Source: an uncultured Eubacteriales bacterium (lineage in GTDB: Bacteria; Bacillota; Clostridia; Oscillospirales; CAG-382). Taken from it: DNA of 32,087 bases. This document shows, one piece after another, positions 23,488 through 30,582 of this stretch; the first letter of the stretch is position 1, and each line of letters begins with the position of its first letter. The translations under genes and the position numbers were made by a program. The DNA lies in NCBI GenBank assembly GCA_900548115.1, contig URJL01000023.1:1-32087 (forward strand), written 5' to 3'. The notes beneath the pieces are model-generated. The model did no database searches. It saw only the letters and a list, made by a program, of their open reading frames with translations, and was not told the origin of the DNA.

Positions 23488-24123
23488 ATGGCAGTTGTCG
23501 GCAGTATTCATATCCTGACCGACCGAAAAGCAAAGGTGCTGACGGCGCTCAAAGCGTCGCTTCGCGCTTACGAATCGGTCATTTCGCCCGATGACGCAAA
23601 AAAGGTCGGCAGTCTTATCGACGGCGAGGTGTTCGAAACGGTTTACAACGCCTGCGCCGATGAGCTTTCGCAGGACATCGCGATCTATCTTTCCGACGAT
23701 TATGTTTCGGTGTGCTATGAGGACATCGAGCTTTCGGAGCTGGAAAAGAATGCGGCGGGCTTTTGCGAAGCGTTTGAAAAGCCGACGCTGTACGTCGCGA
23801 TCATCGACGAAGATTCCGCCGTGTTCGGCGTGTGCCGAAACGGAAAGCTCCGAACCCGCCTTACACTGGGCGAGTATCTTGACGAGCTTGATCTTGCGGA
23901 GGAAAAGATCAACATGGACGAGCTTGCCCATGTTTTCAATGCGCACAATCTTACCGATCTGAACGAATGCCGCGACGTTGCGGAATTGTGCTATGCGCTT
24001 GACGAGGATTACGGGATCAATCCCGAGCTGTCGCCCCTTTCGCTTCCGCTGTATTCGGACGAATATAAACTTTTGGAAAAAAGCAAGACCTTCAGCGTGT
24101 ATTCCTCGCTGACAAACGGATAA
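23488..24123 (+). CDS. Hypothetical protein upstream of mnmG
   Basis: I do not recognise this 211-residue protein. It is acidic, has no signal peptide and no transmembrane segment. The N-terminal third is helical (ILTDRKAKVLTALKASLRAYE). A middle part of strands follows (DIAIYLSDDYVSVCYEDIEL, PTLYVAIIDEDSAVFGVCRNG). The rest is a helical, strongly acidic segment rich in Glu, Asp and Leu. ATG 23488 follows GGGGTG. The spacing to its neighbours is short (34 and 27 bases) and the codon use matches, so it is a real gene of this operon. The function is open. Confidence 0.72.
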   Translation: MAVVGSIHILTDRKAKVLTALKASLRAYESVISPDDAKKVGSLIDGEVFETVYNACADELSQDIAIYLSDDYVSVCYEDIELSELEKNAAGFCEAFEKPTLYVAIIDEDSAVFGVCRNGKLRTRLTLGEYLDELDLAEEKINMDELAHVFNAHNLTDLNECRDVAELCYALDEDYGINPELSPLSLPLYSDEYKLLEKSKTFSVYSSLTNG

Positions 24124-24150
24124 AAAGAAGAGAAAATCGAGGAAAAATCT

Positions 24151-26058
24151 GTGGAATATCAATCGGGAACCGTAGACGTTATCGTTGTGGGCGCAGGTCA
24201 TGCCGGAATTGAAGCGGCGCTTGCCTGTGCGCGCATGGGATGCGAAACGGTGCTTTTTACACTCAATTTGGATGCCGTGGGCAATATGCCGTGCAACCCT
24301 TCGATCGGCGGCACGGGAAAAGGACATTTGGTCTTTGAGATCGACGCGCTCGGCGGGCAGATGGGAAGAACCGCCGACAAAGCGTGCCTTCAAAGCCGTA
24401 TGCTCAACCGCGGAAAAGGACCGGCGGTGCATTCGCTTCGTATGCAGGAGGACCGCGTGAAATACCGCCTTTTGATGAAAAAGGAAGTCGAAAACTGCCC
24501 GAATCTTTCGCTTATACAGGCGGAGATCGTCGAGCTTCGGCGCGACGGTAAAAACTGGCTTGTCGTGACGCGTCTCGGCGCCGTGTGGACGGCAAAGGCG
24601 GTCATTCTTTGCTCGGGAACCTATCTTCGCGGAAGCATTATCGTCGGCGAAATATCTTATTCGGGCGGTCCCGACGGTATGTTCCCGTCGGACAGCCTGT
24701 CGGATAGTCTCCGCTCACTGGGACTTCCTCTCATGCGCTTTAAAACGGGAACGCCGGCGCGTATCCACGCCGACAGCATCGATTATTCGGTGCTGGAAAA
24801 GCAAAACGGCGACGAGAACCCCGAACATTTTTCGGGAGACGAAAACGGTGAATTTCGCGACCCCGACCTTCCGTGCTATATTGCGTATACCAACGAGGAA
24901 ACGCACCGTATCATTCGGGAAAACCTTCATCTTTCCCCGATCTATTCGGGCAGAATCAAGGGAATCGGACCGCGCTACTGCCCCAGTATCGAGGACAAAG
25001 TCGTGCGTTTTGCCGACAAGACCCGCCATCAGCTCTTTGTCGAGCCGATGGGCTTTGATACAAAAGAGGTCTACTTACAGGGGTTCAGTTCGTCGCTCCC
25101 CGAAAAGGTCCAGCTTGAAATGCTCCATTCGATAAAGGGACTGGAGCACGCGCGCGTTATGCGCAACGCGTATGCGATCGAATACGATTGCGTCGATCCG
25201 ACGTCGCTTTATGCGACGCTGGAATTTAAAGAATTTCCGGGACTTTTCGGTGCGGGGCAGTTCAACGGAACGTCGGGATACGAGGAGGCGGCGGCGCAGG
25301 GGCTGATCGCCGGAATCAACGCGGCGCTCCATGTTTTGGGGCGCGAAAAGCTGATTTTGCCGCGCGATTCCTCTTACATCGGAACGCTCATCGACGACCT
25401 TGTGACCAAGGGGACGAACGAGCCGTACCGCATTATGACCTCGCGTTCGGAGTATCGCCTCTTGCTGCGTCAGGATAACGCCGACCGCCGCCTGTCCGAG
25501 ATCGGACACCGCGTCGGGCTTTTGAGCGAAGAGCGGTATTCCGCCTATCTTGAGAAAAAGCAGCGTATCGAAAAGGAGATCGCGCGCATCGCAAGCGTCA
25601 ATTTCGGACCGACTCCCGCGCTTTCGGCTCTTTTGGAGCGCGTCGGTTCGGCGCAGGCGCCGCACGGAATCAAAATGACCGATCTTTTGCGCCGCCCCGA
25701 GATCACCTATGAAATGCTTTCCGAGGTCGACCCCGACCGTCCCGCACTTTCACGTCGCGAAAAAGAGGCGGTGGAGATCGAGATCAAATACGAAGGATAT
25801 ATCCGAAAAGAGCGAAACGAAGCCGAGCGCTTCAAAAAGCTGGAAAGCAAAAAGATTCCCGAAGACACCGATTTTGACGCCATCCTCGGTATCCGCGCCG
25901 AGACGCGGCAGAAACTGAATAAATTCCGTCCGACGAGCGTCGGACAGGCATCGCGCATCTCGGGTATCAGTCCCGCGGACATCTCGGTTCTGCTGATCTA
26001 CCTCGAAAGCCGCAGCCGAAACGGAGAGCACTATGCCGAAAAGACGGGGGAGGTGTGA
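24151..26058 (+). CDS. mnmG: tRNA uridine 5-carboxymethylaminomethyl modification enzyme MnmG (GidA)
   Basis: The 635-residue protein has the FAD-binding motif VGAGHAG (residues 13-19) and the family signatures CNPSIGGTGKGH and GPRYCPSIEDK. The C-terminal helical domain contains TSVGQASRISGISPADI. With MnmE it modifies the wobble uridine U34 of several tRNAs. It is usually beside mnmE and rsmG near the origin; neither is in this window, so the gene is placed outside its classical context. The start is GTG 24151 after GAGG. The length is normal. Confidence 0.96.
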   Translation: MEYQSGTVDVIVVGAGHAGIEAALACARMGCETVLFTLNLDAVGNMPCNPSIGGTGKGHLVFEIDALGGQMGRTADKACLQSRMLNRGKGPAVHSLRMQEDRVKYRLLMKKEVENCPNLSLIQAEIVELRRDGKNWLVVTRLGAVWTAKAVILCSGTYLRGSIIVGEISYSGGPDGMFPSDSLSDSLRSLGLPLMRFKTGTPARIHADSIDYSVLEKQNGDENPEHFSGDENGEFRDPDLPCYIAYTNEETHRIIRENLHLSPIYSGRIKGIGPRYCPSIEDKVVRFADKTRHQLFVEPMGFDTKEVYLQGFSSSLPEKVQLEMLHSIKGLEHARVMRNAYAIEYDCVDPTSLYATLEFKEFPGLFGAGQFNGTSGYEEAAAQGLIAGINAALHVLGREKLILPRDSSYIGTLIDDLVTKGTNEPYRIMTSRSEYRLLLRQDNADRRLSEIGHRVGLLSEERYSAYLEKKQRIEKEIARIASVNFGPTPALSALLERVGSAQAPHGIKMTDLLRRPEITYEMLSEVDPDRPALSRREKEAVEIEIKYEGYIRKERNEAERFKKLESKKIPEDTDFDAILGIRAETRQKLNKFRPTSVGQASRISGISPADISVLLIYLESRSRNGEHYAEKTGEV

Positions 26059-26062
26059 GAAA

Positions 26063-27334
26063 ATGCCGCTTGCCGATCGTATCCGCCCGCAGAACCTTGA
26101 CGAGGTGGTCGGGCAGGAACACCTTTTGAAAAAGGGGAGCGTTTTTCGCACGCTTATCGAATCGGGACACGTTCCGAATCTTGTCTTTTTCGGTCCATCG
26201 GGAGTCGGAAAGACGACGGTGGCGGAGATTATCGCCAAAAGCACCGACAAGACCCTGCGCAAGATCAACGCGACCCACGCGTCCCTTACCGACATCAAAG
26301 ACATTTGCGCCGAGACCGGCTCGGTTTTTACCAACGACGGAATTCTCCTATACATTGATGAGATCCAGTATTTCAACAAAAAACAGCAGCAGTCGCTCCT
26401 CGATTTTATCGAGGACGGGCGTATAACGCTGATCTGTTCGACCACCGAAAACCCGTATTTTGCCATTTATCCCGCCATTCTTTCGCGCTCGAACGTGTTT
26501 GAATTCAAAAGCGTTCCGCAAAGCGAGATTTTGTTTGCCCTTCGCCGTGCCTACGGCATTTTAAAGGAAGAATACAAAACCGAAGAGCCGCCCGAATGCG
26601 AAAAGGCGCTGTCAATCCTCGCCGCTTCTTCGACGGGCGATGTGCGCCGCGCGGTCGGCGCTTTGGAGGTCTGCTTCCTCGGAACGGGCGGAAACCTCAC
26701 CGAAAAAGCGGCGTATGAGGCGATCGGCGATTTTGCCCTGAAGCTCGACCGCGACGGAAACGAGCATTACGACCTTTTGTCGGCGTTTCAAAAATCGATC
26801 CGCGGCTCGGACGAAAATGCGGCGCTGTTTTATCTTGCGCGCCTTTTGGAGGCGGGAGATCTTCTGTCGCCCTGCCGAAGACTTTTGGTCATCGCGTCGG
26901 AGGATATCGGGCTTGCGTATCCCATGGCGGCATCGATCGTCAACGCGCTGGTCGACAACGCAAAGCAGCTGGGACTGCCCGAAGCCCGCATTCCGCTGGC
27001 ACAGGCGGTCGTTATGCTTTGCACCGCGCCGAAATCCAACTCCGCATATCTTGCCTATGACCTTGCCGCACAGGACGTGCGCGCGGGAAAGGGACTTCAT
27101 ATGCCCGATTATCTGCGCGACTCCATGCAGCCTGCGGCGGACAAGAACCGCGCGTACATCTACCCGCATCCTTATCCGAAGCACTATGTCTTGCAGCAGT
27201 ACCTGCCGGACGATCTTGCGGGAAAGGTATATTACGAATTTGCCGACAACAAGACCGAACAGGCGGCGAAGGAGTATCGCGAAAGCATACGCCGCACGGC
27301 AGAGGAAACCAAAAACAAAATGAAAAAATCCTAA
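26063..27334 (+). CDS. rarA: AAA+ ATPase RarA (MgsA/WRNIP1 family)
   Basis: I choose ATG 26063, with the ribosome binding site GGGAGGTG, rather than the in-frame ATG at 26033. This gives 423 residues and leaves a four-base gap after mnmG. The AAA+ core has Walker A GPSGVGKT (about 44-51) and Walker B YIDEIQYF. A C-terminal tetramerisation region with YPHPYPKHYVLQQYLPD is diagnostic for RarA. The protein acts at stalled replication forks. It is known in some literature as MgsA but is unrelated to methylglyoxal synthase. Confidence 0.95.
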   Translation: MPLADRIRPQNLDEVVGQEHLLKKGSVFRTLIESGHVPNLVFFGPSGVGKTTVAEIIAKSTDKTLRKINATHASLTDIKDICAETGSVFTNDGILLYIDEIQYFNKKQQQSLLDFIEDGRITLICSTTENPYFAIYPAILSRSNVFEFKSVPQSEILFALRRAYGILKEEYKTEEPPECEKALSILAASSTGDVRRAVGALEVCFLGTGGNLTEKAAYEAIGDFALKLDRDGNEHYDLLSAFQKSIRGSDENAALFYLARLLEAGDLLSPCRRLLVIASEDIGLAYPMAASIVNALVDNAKQLGLPEARIPLAQAVVMLCTAPKSNSAYLAYDLAAQDVRAGKGLHMPDYLRDSMQPAADKNRAYIYPHPYPKHYVLQQYLPDDLAGKVYYEFADNKTEQAAKEYRESIRRTAEETKNKMKKS

Positions 27335-27347
27335 GGAGCAAAAGAAA

Positions 27348-28043
27348 ATGACACATATGCTCGGAGCGCTTGTCAATGCGGGAGCGGTTTTTGTCGGAGG
27401 ATTTCTCGGCGCACTGTTCGGGCGGCTTTTGAACAAAAAGATCGGCGACGCGGTGATGGCGGGGCTTGCCCTTGCGGTAATCTATATCGGATATTCCGGT
27501 TCTCTTGCGGGAAGTCACACACTGGTCGCGATTCTGTCGCTTGTGATCGGTGCGGTGATCGGAACGCTTTTGCACCTTGAGGATCGCGTGCGGTCGCTCG
27601 GCGCACGTCTTGAAAAGCTTGTGTCAAAAGGAGACAGCGGCGACTTTGCCAAAGGATTTGTCTCGGCAAGCCTTCTTTTCTGTGTCGGCGCCATGGCGAT
27701 TACGGGACCGCTCGACAGCGGACTGCGAAACGATCACACGACCCAGTATGTAAAAGCGTTGATCGACGGGATCGGAGCGGTCATTTTCGCGTCGAACCTC
27801 GGCTTCGGCGTGCTGTTTTCGGCGTTTTGTATCTTGATCTATCAGGGCGGCATCACTCTTTTGGCGGGACTGATCGCGCCGTATCTTTCCGAGCTTGTTA
27901 TCGGCGAGATGACCTGCGTCGGGTCGCTTCTCGTTCTGGCACTGGGACTGAACATGCTGAACGTTACCAAAATCAAGGTGATGGACTATGTTCCCGCCGT
28001 GTTTTTGCCGATCCTCTTATGCCGAATCCCGTTTTTGCTGTAA
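27348..28043 (+). CDS. DUF554-family membrane protein
   Basis: The 231-residue protein has about seven hydrophobic segments. The start is GALVNAGAVFVGGFLGALFG, and the middle contains ITGPLDSGLRNDHTTQYVKALIDG, a conserved feature of the DUF554 family in Firmicutes. The function is unknown. ATG 27348 follows AAGGAG and lies 14 bases after rarA, so it is the last gene of the plus-strand run that begins at 20,278. Confidence 0.9.
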   Translation: MTHMLGALVNAGAVFVGGFLGALFGRLLNKKIGDAVMAGLALAVIYIGYSGSLAGSHTLVAILSLVIGAVIGTLLHLEDRVRSLGARLEKLVSKGDSGDFAKGFVSASLLFCVGAMAITGPLDSGLRNDHTTQYVKALIDGIGAVIFASNLGFGVLFSAFCILIYQGGITLLAGLIAPYLSELVIGEMTCVGSLLVLALGLNMLNVTKIKVMDYVPAVFLPILLCRIPFLL

Positions 28044-28090
28044 CGCAAAAGATGAAATGCTTTTTTCTGCAAAGTTTTTGAAAAAAACTC

Positions 28091-28119
28091 TTGCATTCTG
28101 CGCGTATCTATGCTATAAT
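28091..28119 (+). promoter_or_regulatory. Promoter of rpmE
   Basis: TTGCAT (28091-28096) and TATAAT (28114-28119) are spaced by 17 bases, with an 86-base leader to the start codon. Confidence 0.8.
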
Positions 28120-28205
28120 AATAGGCGTTGAATAAATGCCGTCGGTGTGTCATGCACTTTTGCGGCAGGATGTCTATTTTTGAATCGCAAAGGAGGGTAA
28201 CTCAC

Positions 28206-28406
28206 ATGAAGGAAAATCTCCATCCGGAATACAAGGAAGTAACGGTTAAGTGCGCTTGCGGCGAGACTTTCGTAACCAGATCCACCAAGGACGATCTGCG
28301 CGTTGATATATGCTCGAAGTGTCATCCTTTCTTCACCGGCAAACAGAAGTTTGTGGATGCAGGCGGTCGTGTTGACAAGTTCAAGAAGAAGTTCAACATC
28401 GAATAA
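28206..28406 (+). CDS. rpmE: Ribosomal protein L31, zinc-binding form
   Basis: The start ATG 28206 follows AAGGAGGG; a longer frame to 28128 has no ribosome binding site. The 66-residue protein starts MKENLHPEYKEVTVKCACG and has the four-Cys zinc set, CAC plus CSKC, typical of the zinc-dependent (C+) L31. The zinc form is the one usually replaced by a C- paralogue under zinc limitation. The gene has its own promoter and terminator. Confidence 0.96.
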   Translation: MKENLHPEYKEVTVKCACGETFVTRSTKDDLRVDICSKCHPFFTGKQKFVDAGGRVDKFKKKFNIE

Positions 28407-28446
28407 TTTCCGTGTATCAAAAACGGCAAAGCATTTTGCCGAAGCG

Positions 28447-28476
28447 GTCCGTGCGCTTTTTGCGCTCGGACTTTTT
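28447..28476 (+). terminator. Intrinsic terminator of rpmE
   Basis: GTCCGTGCGC (28447-28456) pairs with GCGCTCGGAC (28462-28471), with one T-T mismatch and a T5 loop, and is followed by TTTTT. Confidence 0.82.
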
Positions 28477-28615
28477 GCTTTTTCGGTGCAAAAAAGTTTT
28501 TCGCGCACCGTGCAAAATGGCGGGCGAAAGGCAAAGCGGGAAAAAGTGTCGAAAAGAAAGCCGAAACGGCAACAGAGAAAAAGCCGAGAAGAAACGGAAT
28601 CAAAACCGAAAAGGC

Positions 28616-28646
28616 AAAAAAATAACGAAGGCAAAAATACCTTCGT
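28616..28646 (-). terminator. Intrinsic terminator of rpmB
   Basis: ACGAAGG (28625-28631) and CCTTCGT (28640-28646) form a 7-bp stem with an 8-base loop. On the minus strand it is followed by TATTTTTTT. It lies 36 bases after the rpmB stop codon. Confidence 0.82.
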
Positions 28647-28681
28647 CTATTTTTTATGTGTCAAAACAAAAGCCGACGGAA

Positions 28682-28870
28682 TCAAACCGCACGGGTAACT
28701 TTGTTCGAACGCAGGCAACGGGAGCAAACATAGATCGTCTTGTTCGCGCCGCCGACAACTGCCTTTACACGACGGATATTGGGCTTCCAGGTTCTGTTGG
28801 TCTTTCTGTTCGAGTGAGAAACATTGTGACCGAAGGTAACACCCTTGCCGCAGATCTCGCACTTTGCCAC
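28682..28870 (-). CDS. rpmB: Ribosomal protein L28, zinc-ribbon form
   Basis: The start is GTG 28870, with the ribosome binding site AGGAGGTG at 28884-28877. A second in-frame GTG at 28879 lies within that site and is unlikely to be the start. The 62-residue protein begins (V/M)AKCEICGKGVTFGHNVSHSN, the L28 signature. Four Cys (CEIC and CSRC) indicate zinc binding. It has its own promoter and terminator and is convergent with rpmE. Confidence 0.94.
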   Translation of the reverse strand: MAKCEICGKGVTFGHNVSHSNRKTNRTWKPNIRRVKAVVGGANKTIYVCSRCLRSNKVTRAV

Positions 28871-28938
28871 TGTGGACACCTCCTAAAAACATTACAAATA
28901 CATCTCATCGGAAATCACATTTCCGAACAACGCTTATG

Positions 28939-28967
28939 ATTATAGCACATTTTTTCACGCATTGCAA
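28939..28967 (-). promoter_or_regulatory. Promoter of rpmB
   Basis: On the minus strand TTGCAA (28967-28962) and TATAAT (28944-28939) are spaced by 17 bases. Confidence 0.85.
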
Positions 28968-29026
28968 GGGCTTTGCGAAAAAAAACCGAAAAAACCGCAA
29001 AAAATCCGCAGATTTTTGCTTTTCGA

Positions 29027-29055
29027 TTGACTTTCCCGACGGAAAAAGCTATAAT
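29027..29055 (+). promoter_or_regulatory. Promoter of the isomerase-like gene
   Basis: TTGACT (29027-29032) and TATAAT (29050-29055) are spaced by 17 bases. It is divergent from the rpmB promoter, with about 60 bases between the two -35 elements. Confidence 0.82.
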
Positions 29056-29115
29056 TGAGAAAAGATACCGATCAAAATGGGAAAAGAAGACAGTCGTTTG
29101 AAAGGAAAAAAGAAA

Positions 29116-30000
29116 ATGGGAATGCTTTTGTCGACCCAAACGGGAGGATTGGACGAGATTTTCGGCGAAGTCGAAGCGATTCGTATGATCGGAAAAGCGG
29201 GCTTTGACTGTGCGGATTATTCCGCCTTTTTGCTGACGCGCACCGAAGATCATCCGGCGCTCGGCTCGGGCTATAAACAGTATGCAAAAACATTGCTTAA
29301 CGCGGCACGCGAAGCGGGAATCACGTTTAACCAGTCGCACGCGCCCTATCCGTCCTCGCGCGAGGGGGACGAAGAGTACAACGAGAAGATCGAGGATATA
29401 TTGAAGCGCTCCATCGAGTTTGCGTCGATCCTCGGCGCGAAGGTTATTTGCATTCATCCCGTGAAAACGCTTTCCGAGACCGATGAGAAACAGCACGAAG
29501 ACAATCTTGCCTTTTACCGCCGTCTTGAGCCGTGCGCGCGCGATTTCGGCATCAAGATCGGTATCGAAAATATGTTTTTCACCGACGAAAAATCAAAGTG
29601 TAAGCGCCCGTCGGTCTGCGGCACGTCGGAACGCATGAACCGCCTGTTCGACGAGCTTTCCTCCGATGCTTTTACCTGCCTTATCGACGTGGGGCACTGC
29701 GGTCTTGCGGGAGAAGAACCCGACGTATTTATCCGCCGCGTCGGCGGAAAACGCCTCGGCGCTCTGCACATTCAGGATAACAATTACCGCACCGACGACC
29801 ACACGATTCCTTTTATGCGCAGTATTGACTGGGCGGCGGTCACAAAAGCGCTGCACGACGTCGGATACGCGGGCGATTTTACGTTCGAGGCCAACGCCTA
29901 TGTCCATCATATGCCCAAAGAAATGGTGGCGGATACGCTTGCTTATCTTGGAAAGGTCGGACGGTTTTTGATCTCGCAGATCGAAAATCCGCAGGAATGA
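29116..30000 (+). CDS. Sugar-phosphate isomerase/epimerase-like TIM-barrel protein (AP endonuclease 2 fold)
   Basis: ATG 29116 is preferred over 29077 because of AAAGGA about 10 bases upstream. The protein has 294 residues in the single-domain barrel of the xylose isomerase-like superfamily. Conserved metal-ligand strands can be read: FNQSHAPYPSS, VICIHPVKT, IGIENMF, CLIDVGHC, GALHIQDNN and FTFEANAY. The His, Glu, Asp, His and final Glu that form the metal site in this superfamily are all present. The substrate cannot be told from sequence; the group includes sugar epimerases, inosose isomerases and endonuclease IV. A deletion remnant of a second copy follows at 30,367. Confidence 0.87.
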   Translation: MGMLLSTQTGGLDEIFGEVEAIRMIGKAGFDCADYSAFLLTRTEDHPALGSGYKQYAKTLLNAAREAGITFNQSHAPYPSSREGDEEYNEKIEDILKRSIEFASILGAKVICIHPVKTLSETDEKQHEDNLAFYRRLEPCARDFGIKIGIENMFFTDEKSKCKRPSVCGTSERMNRLFDELSSDAFTCLIDVGHCGLAGEEPDVFIRRVGGKRLGALHIQDNNYRTDDHTIPFMRSIDWAAVTKALHDVGYAGDFTFEANAYVHHMPKEMVADTLAYLGKVGRFLISQIENPQE

Positions 30001-30010
30001 GAAAAAGTCC

Positions 30011-30039
30011 TTGACAAATCGAAAAAACTCGTATATAAT
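30011..30039 (+). promoter_or_regulatory. Consensus promoter of the T-box and valS
   Basis: TTGACA (30011-30016) and TATAAT (30034-30039) match the consensus completely with a 17-base spacer. It begins 11 bases after the isomerase-like stop codon. Confidence 0.92.
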
Positions 30040-30049
30040 GAAGTAAATC

Positions 30050-30330
30050 AAAAAGGCATCGACGAAGAGGGATGCGTTTCGACGGTCAAAGCGAAGTGGC
30101 GGCGGGTGCGAGCCATCGATCGAGAAAACGTGTTTGTAGCTTCCGAGCCGAAAGGAAGAAAGCCGCACGGCAAGTAGAACCTTTCCGTAAACGCCGCGTG
30201 AGGGCGAAAGGGATTGTTTGATCCCGACGAGGGGCGAGAAATCGCAATTTGAGTGGTACCGCGGGGTTATGCCCGTCTCAAAGTTCGAAGATAGCCGTTT
30301 TTCGGTTTTCGATTTTTGAGACGGGCTTTT
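30050..30330 (+). promoter_or_regulatory. T-box leader for valS (tRNA-Val-responsive attenuator)
   Basis: The diagnostic T-box AGTGGTACCGCGG lies at 30252-30264. Its TGGT is set to pair with the ACCA end of an uncharged tRNA. The antiterminator helix TTTGAG (30248-30253) with CTCAAA (30277-30282) excludes a terminator formed by GCCCGTCTCAAA (30271-30282) and TTTGAGACGGGC (30315-30326) plus a T run. Stem I can be drawn from GAAG (30064-30067) with CTTC (30140-30143) and CGTTT (30075-30079) with AAACG (30126-30130). The distal loop motif GGGTGCGA is present. On the 3' side of the specifier loop GTA (30136-30138), a valine codon, is followed by a purine, which agrees with valS downstream. The specifier position is my inference. 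Confidence 0.93.
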
Positions 30331-30366
30331 TGTTTTTTAAAGTTTTACAAAAGGGGTTGCTGCATT

Positions 30367-30565
30367 ATGTTGCTGACAGCCGAAACCGAAATTTTGAACC
30401 GACTTTACGGAGACGAAGGCACTGCACGACATCGGATACGCGGGCAACTTTACCTTTGAAGCGAACTTGTTTTTGGTAAATTATCCGAGGGAATTTGTGC
30501 CCGAGGCACTTTTGTTTTTGCAAAAGACGGGGCGTTTTTTTATATCGATGACGGAAAAAGCTTAA
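30367..30565 (+). pseudogene. Deletion remnant of a second isomerase-like gene, in the valS leader
   Basis: The first 18 codons from ATG 30367 read MLLTAETEILNRLYGDEG and align without gaps with codons 3-20 of the intact neighbour (MLLSTQTGGLDEIFGEVE). From 30419, in another frame, 48 codons read ALHDIGYAGNFTFEANLF through to GRFFISMTEKA and a stop, matching the C terminus of the neighbour (ALHDVGYAGDFTFEANAY to GRFLISQIENPQE). About 680 bases corresponding to the middle of the gene are missing at the join near 30,420, with a frame change. A ribosome-binding-like AAAAGGGG still precedes the ATG. The remnant lies between the T-box terminator and valS. Confidence 0.85.
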
Positions 30566-30582
30566 GATAAAAGGAGAAAATC

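Noticed and set aside
26063..27334. rarA (also called mgsA in some literature) as a second methylglyoxal synthase
   Set aside because: The protein is an AAA+ ATPase with Walker motifs and the RarA C-terminal signature; the shared name is a coincidence.
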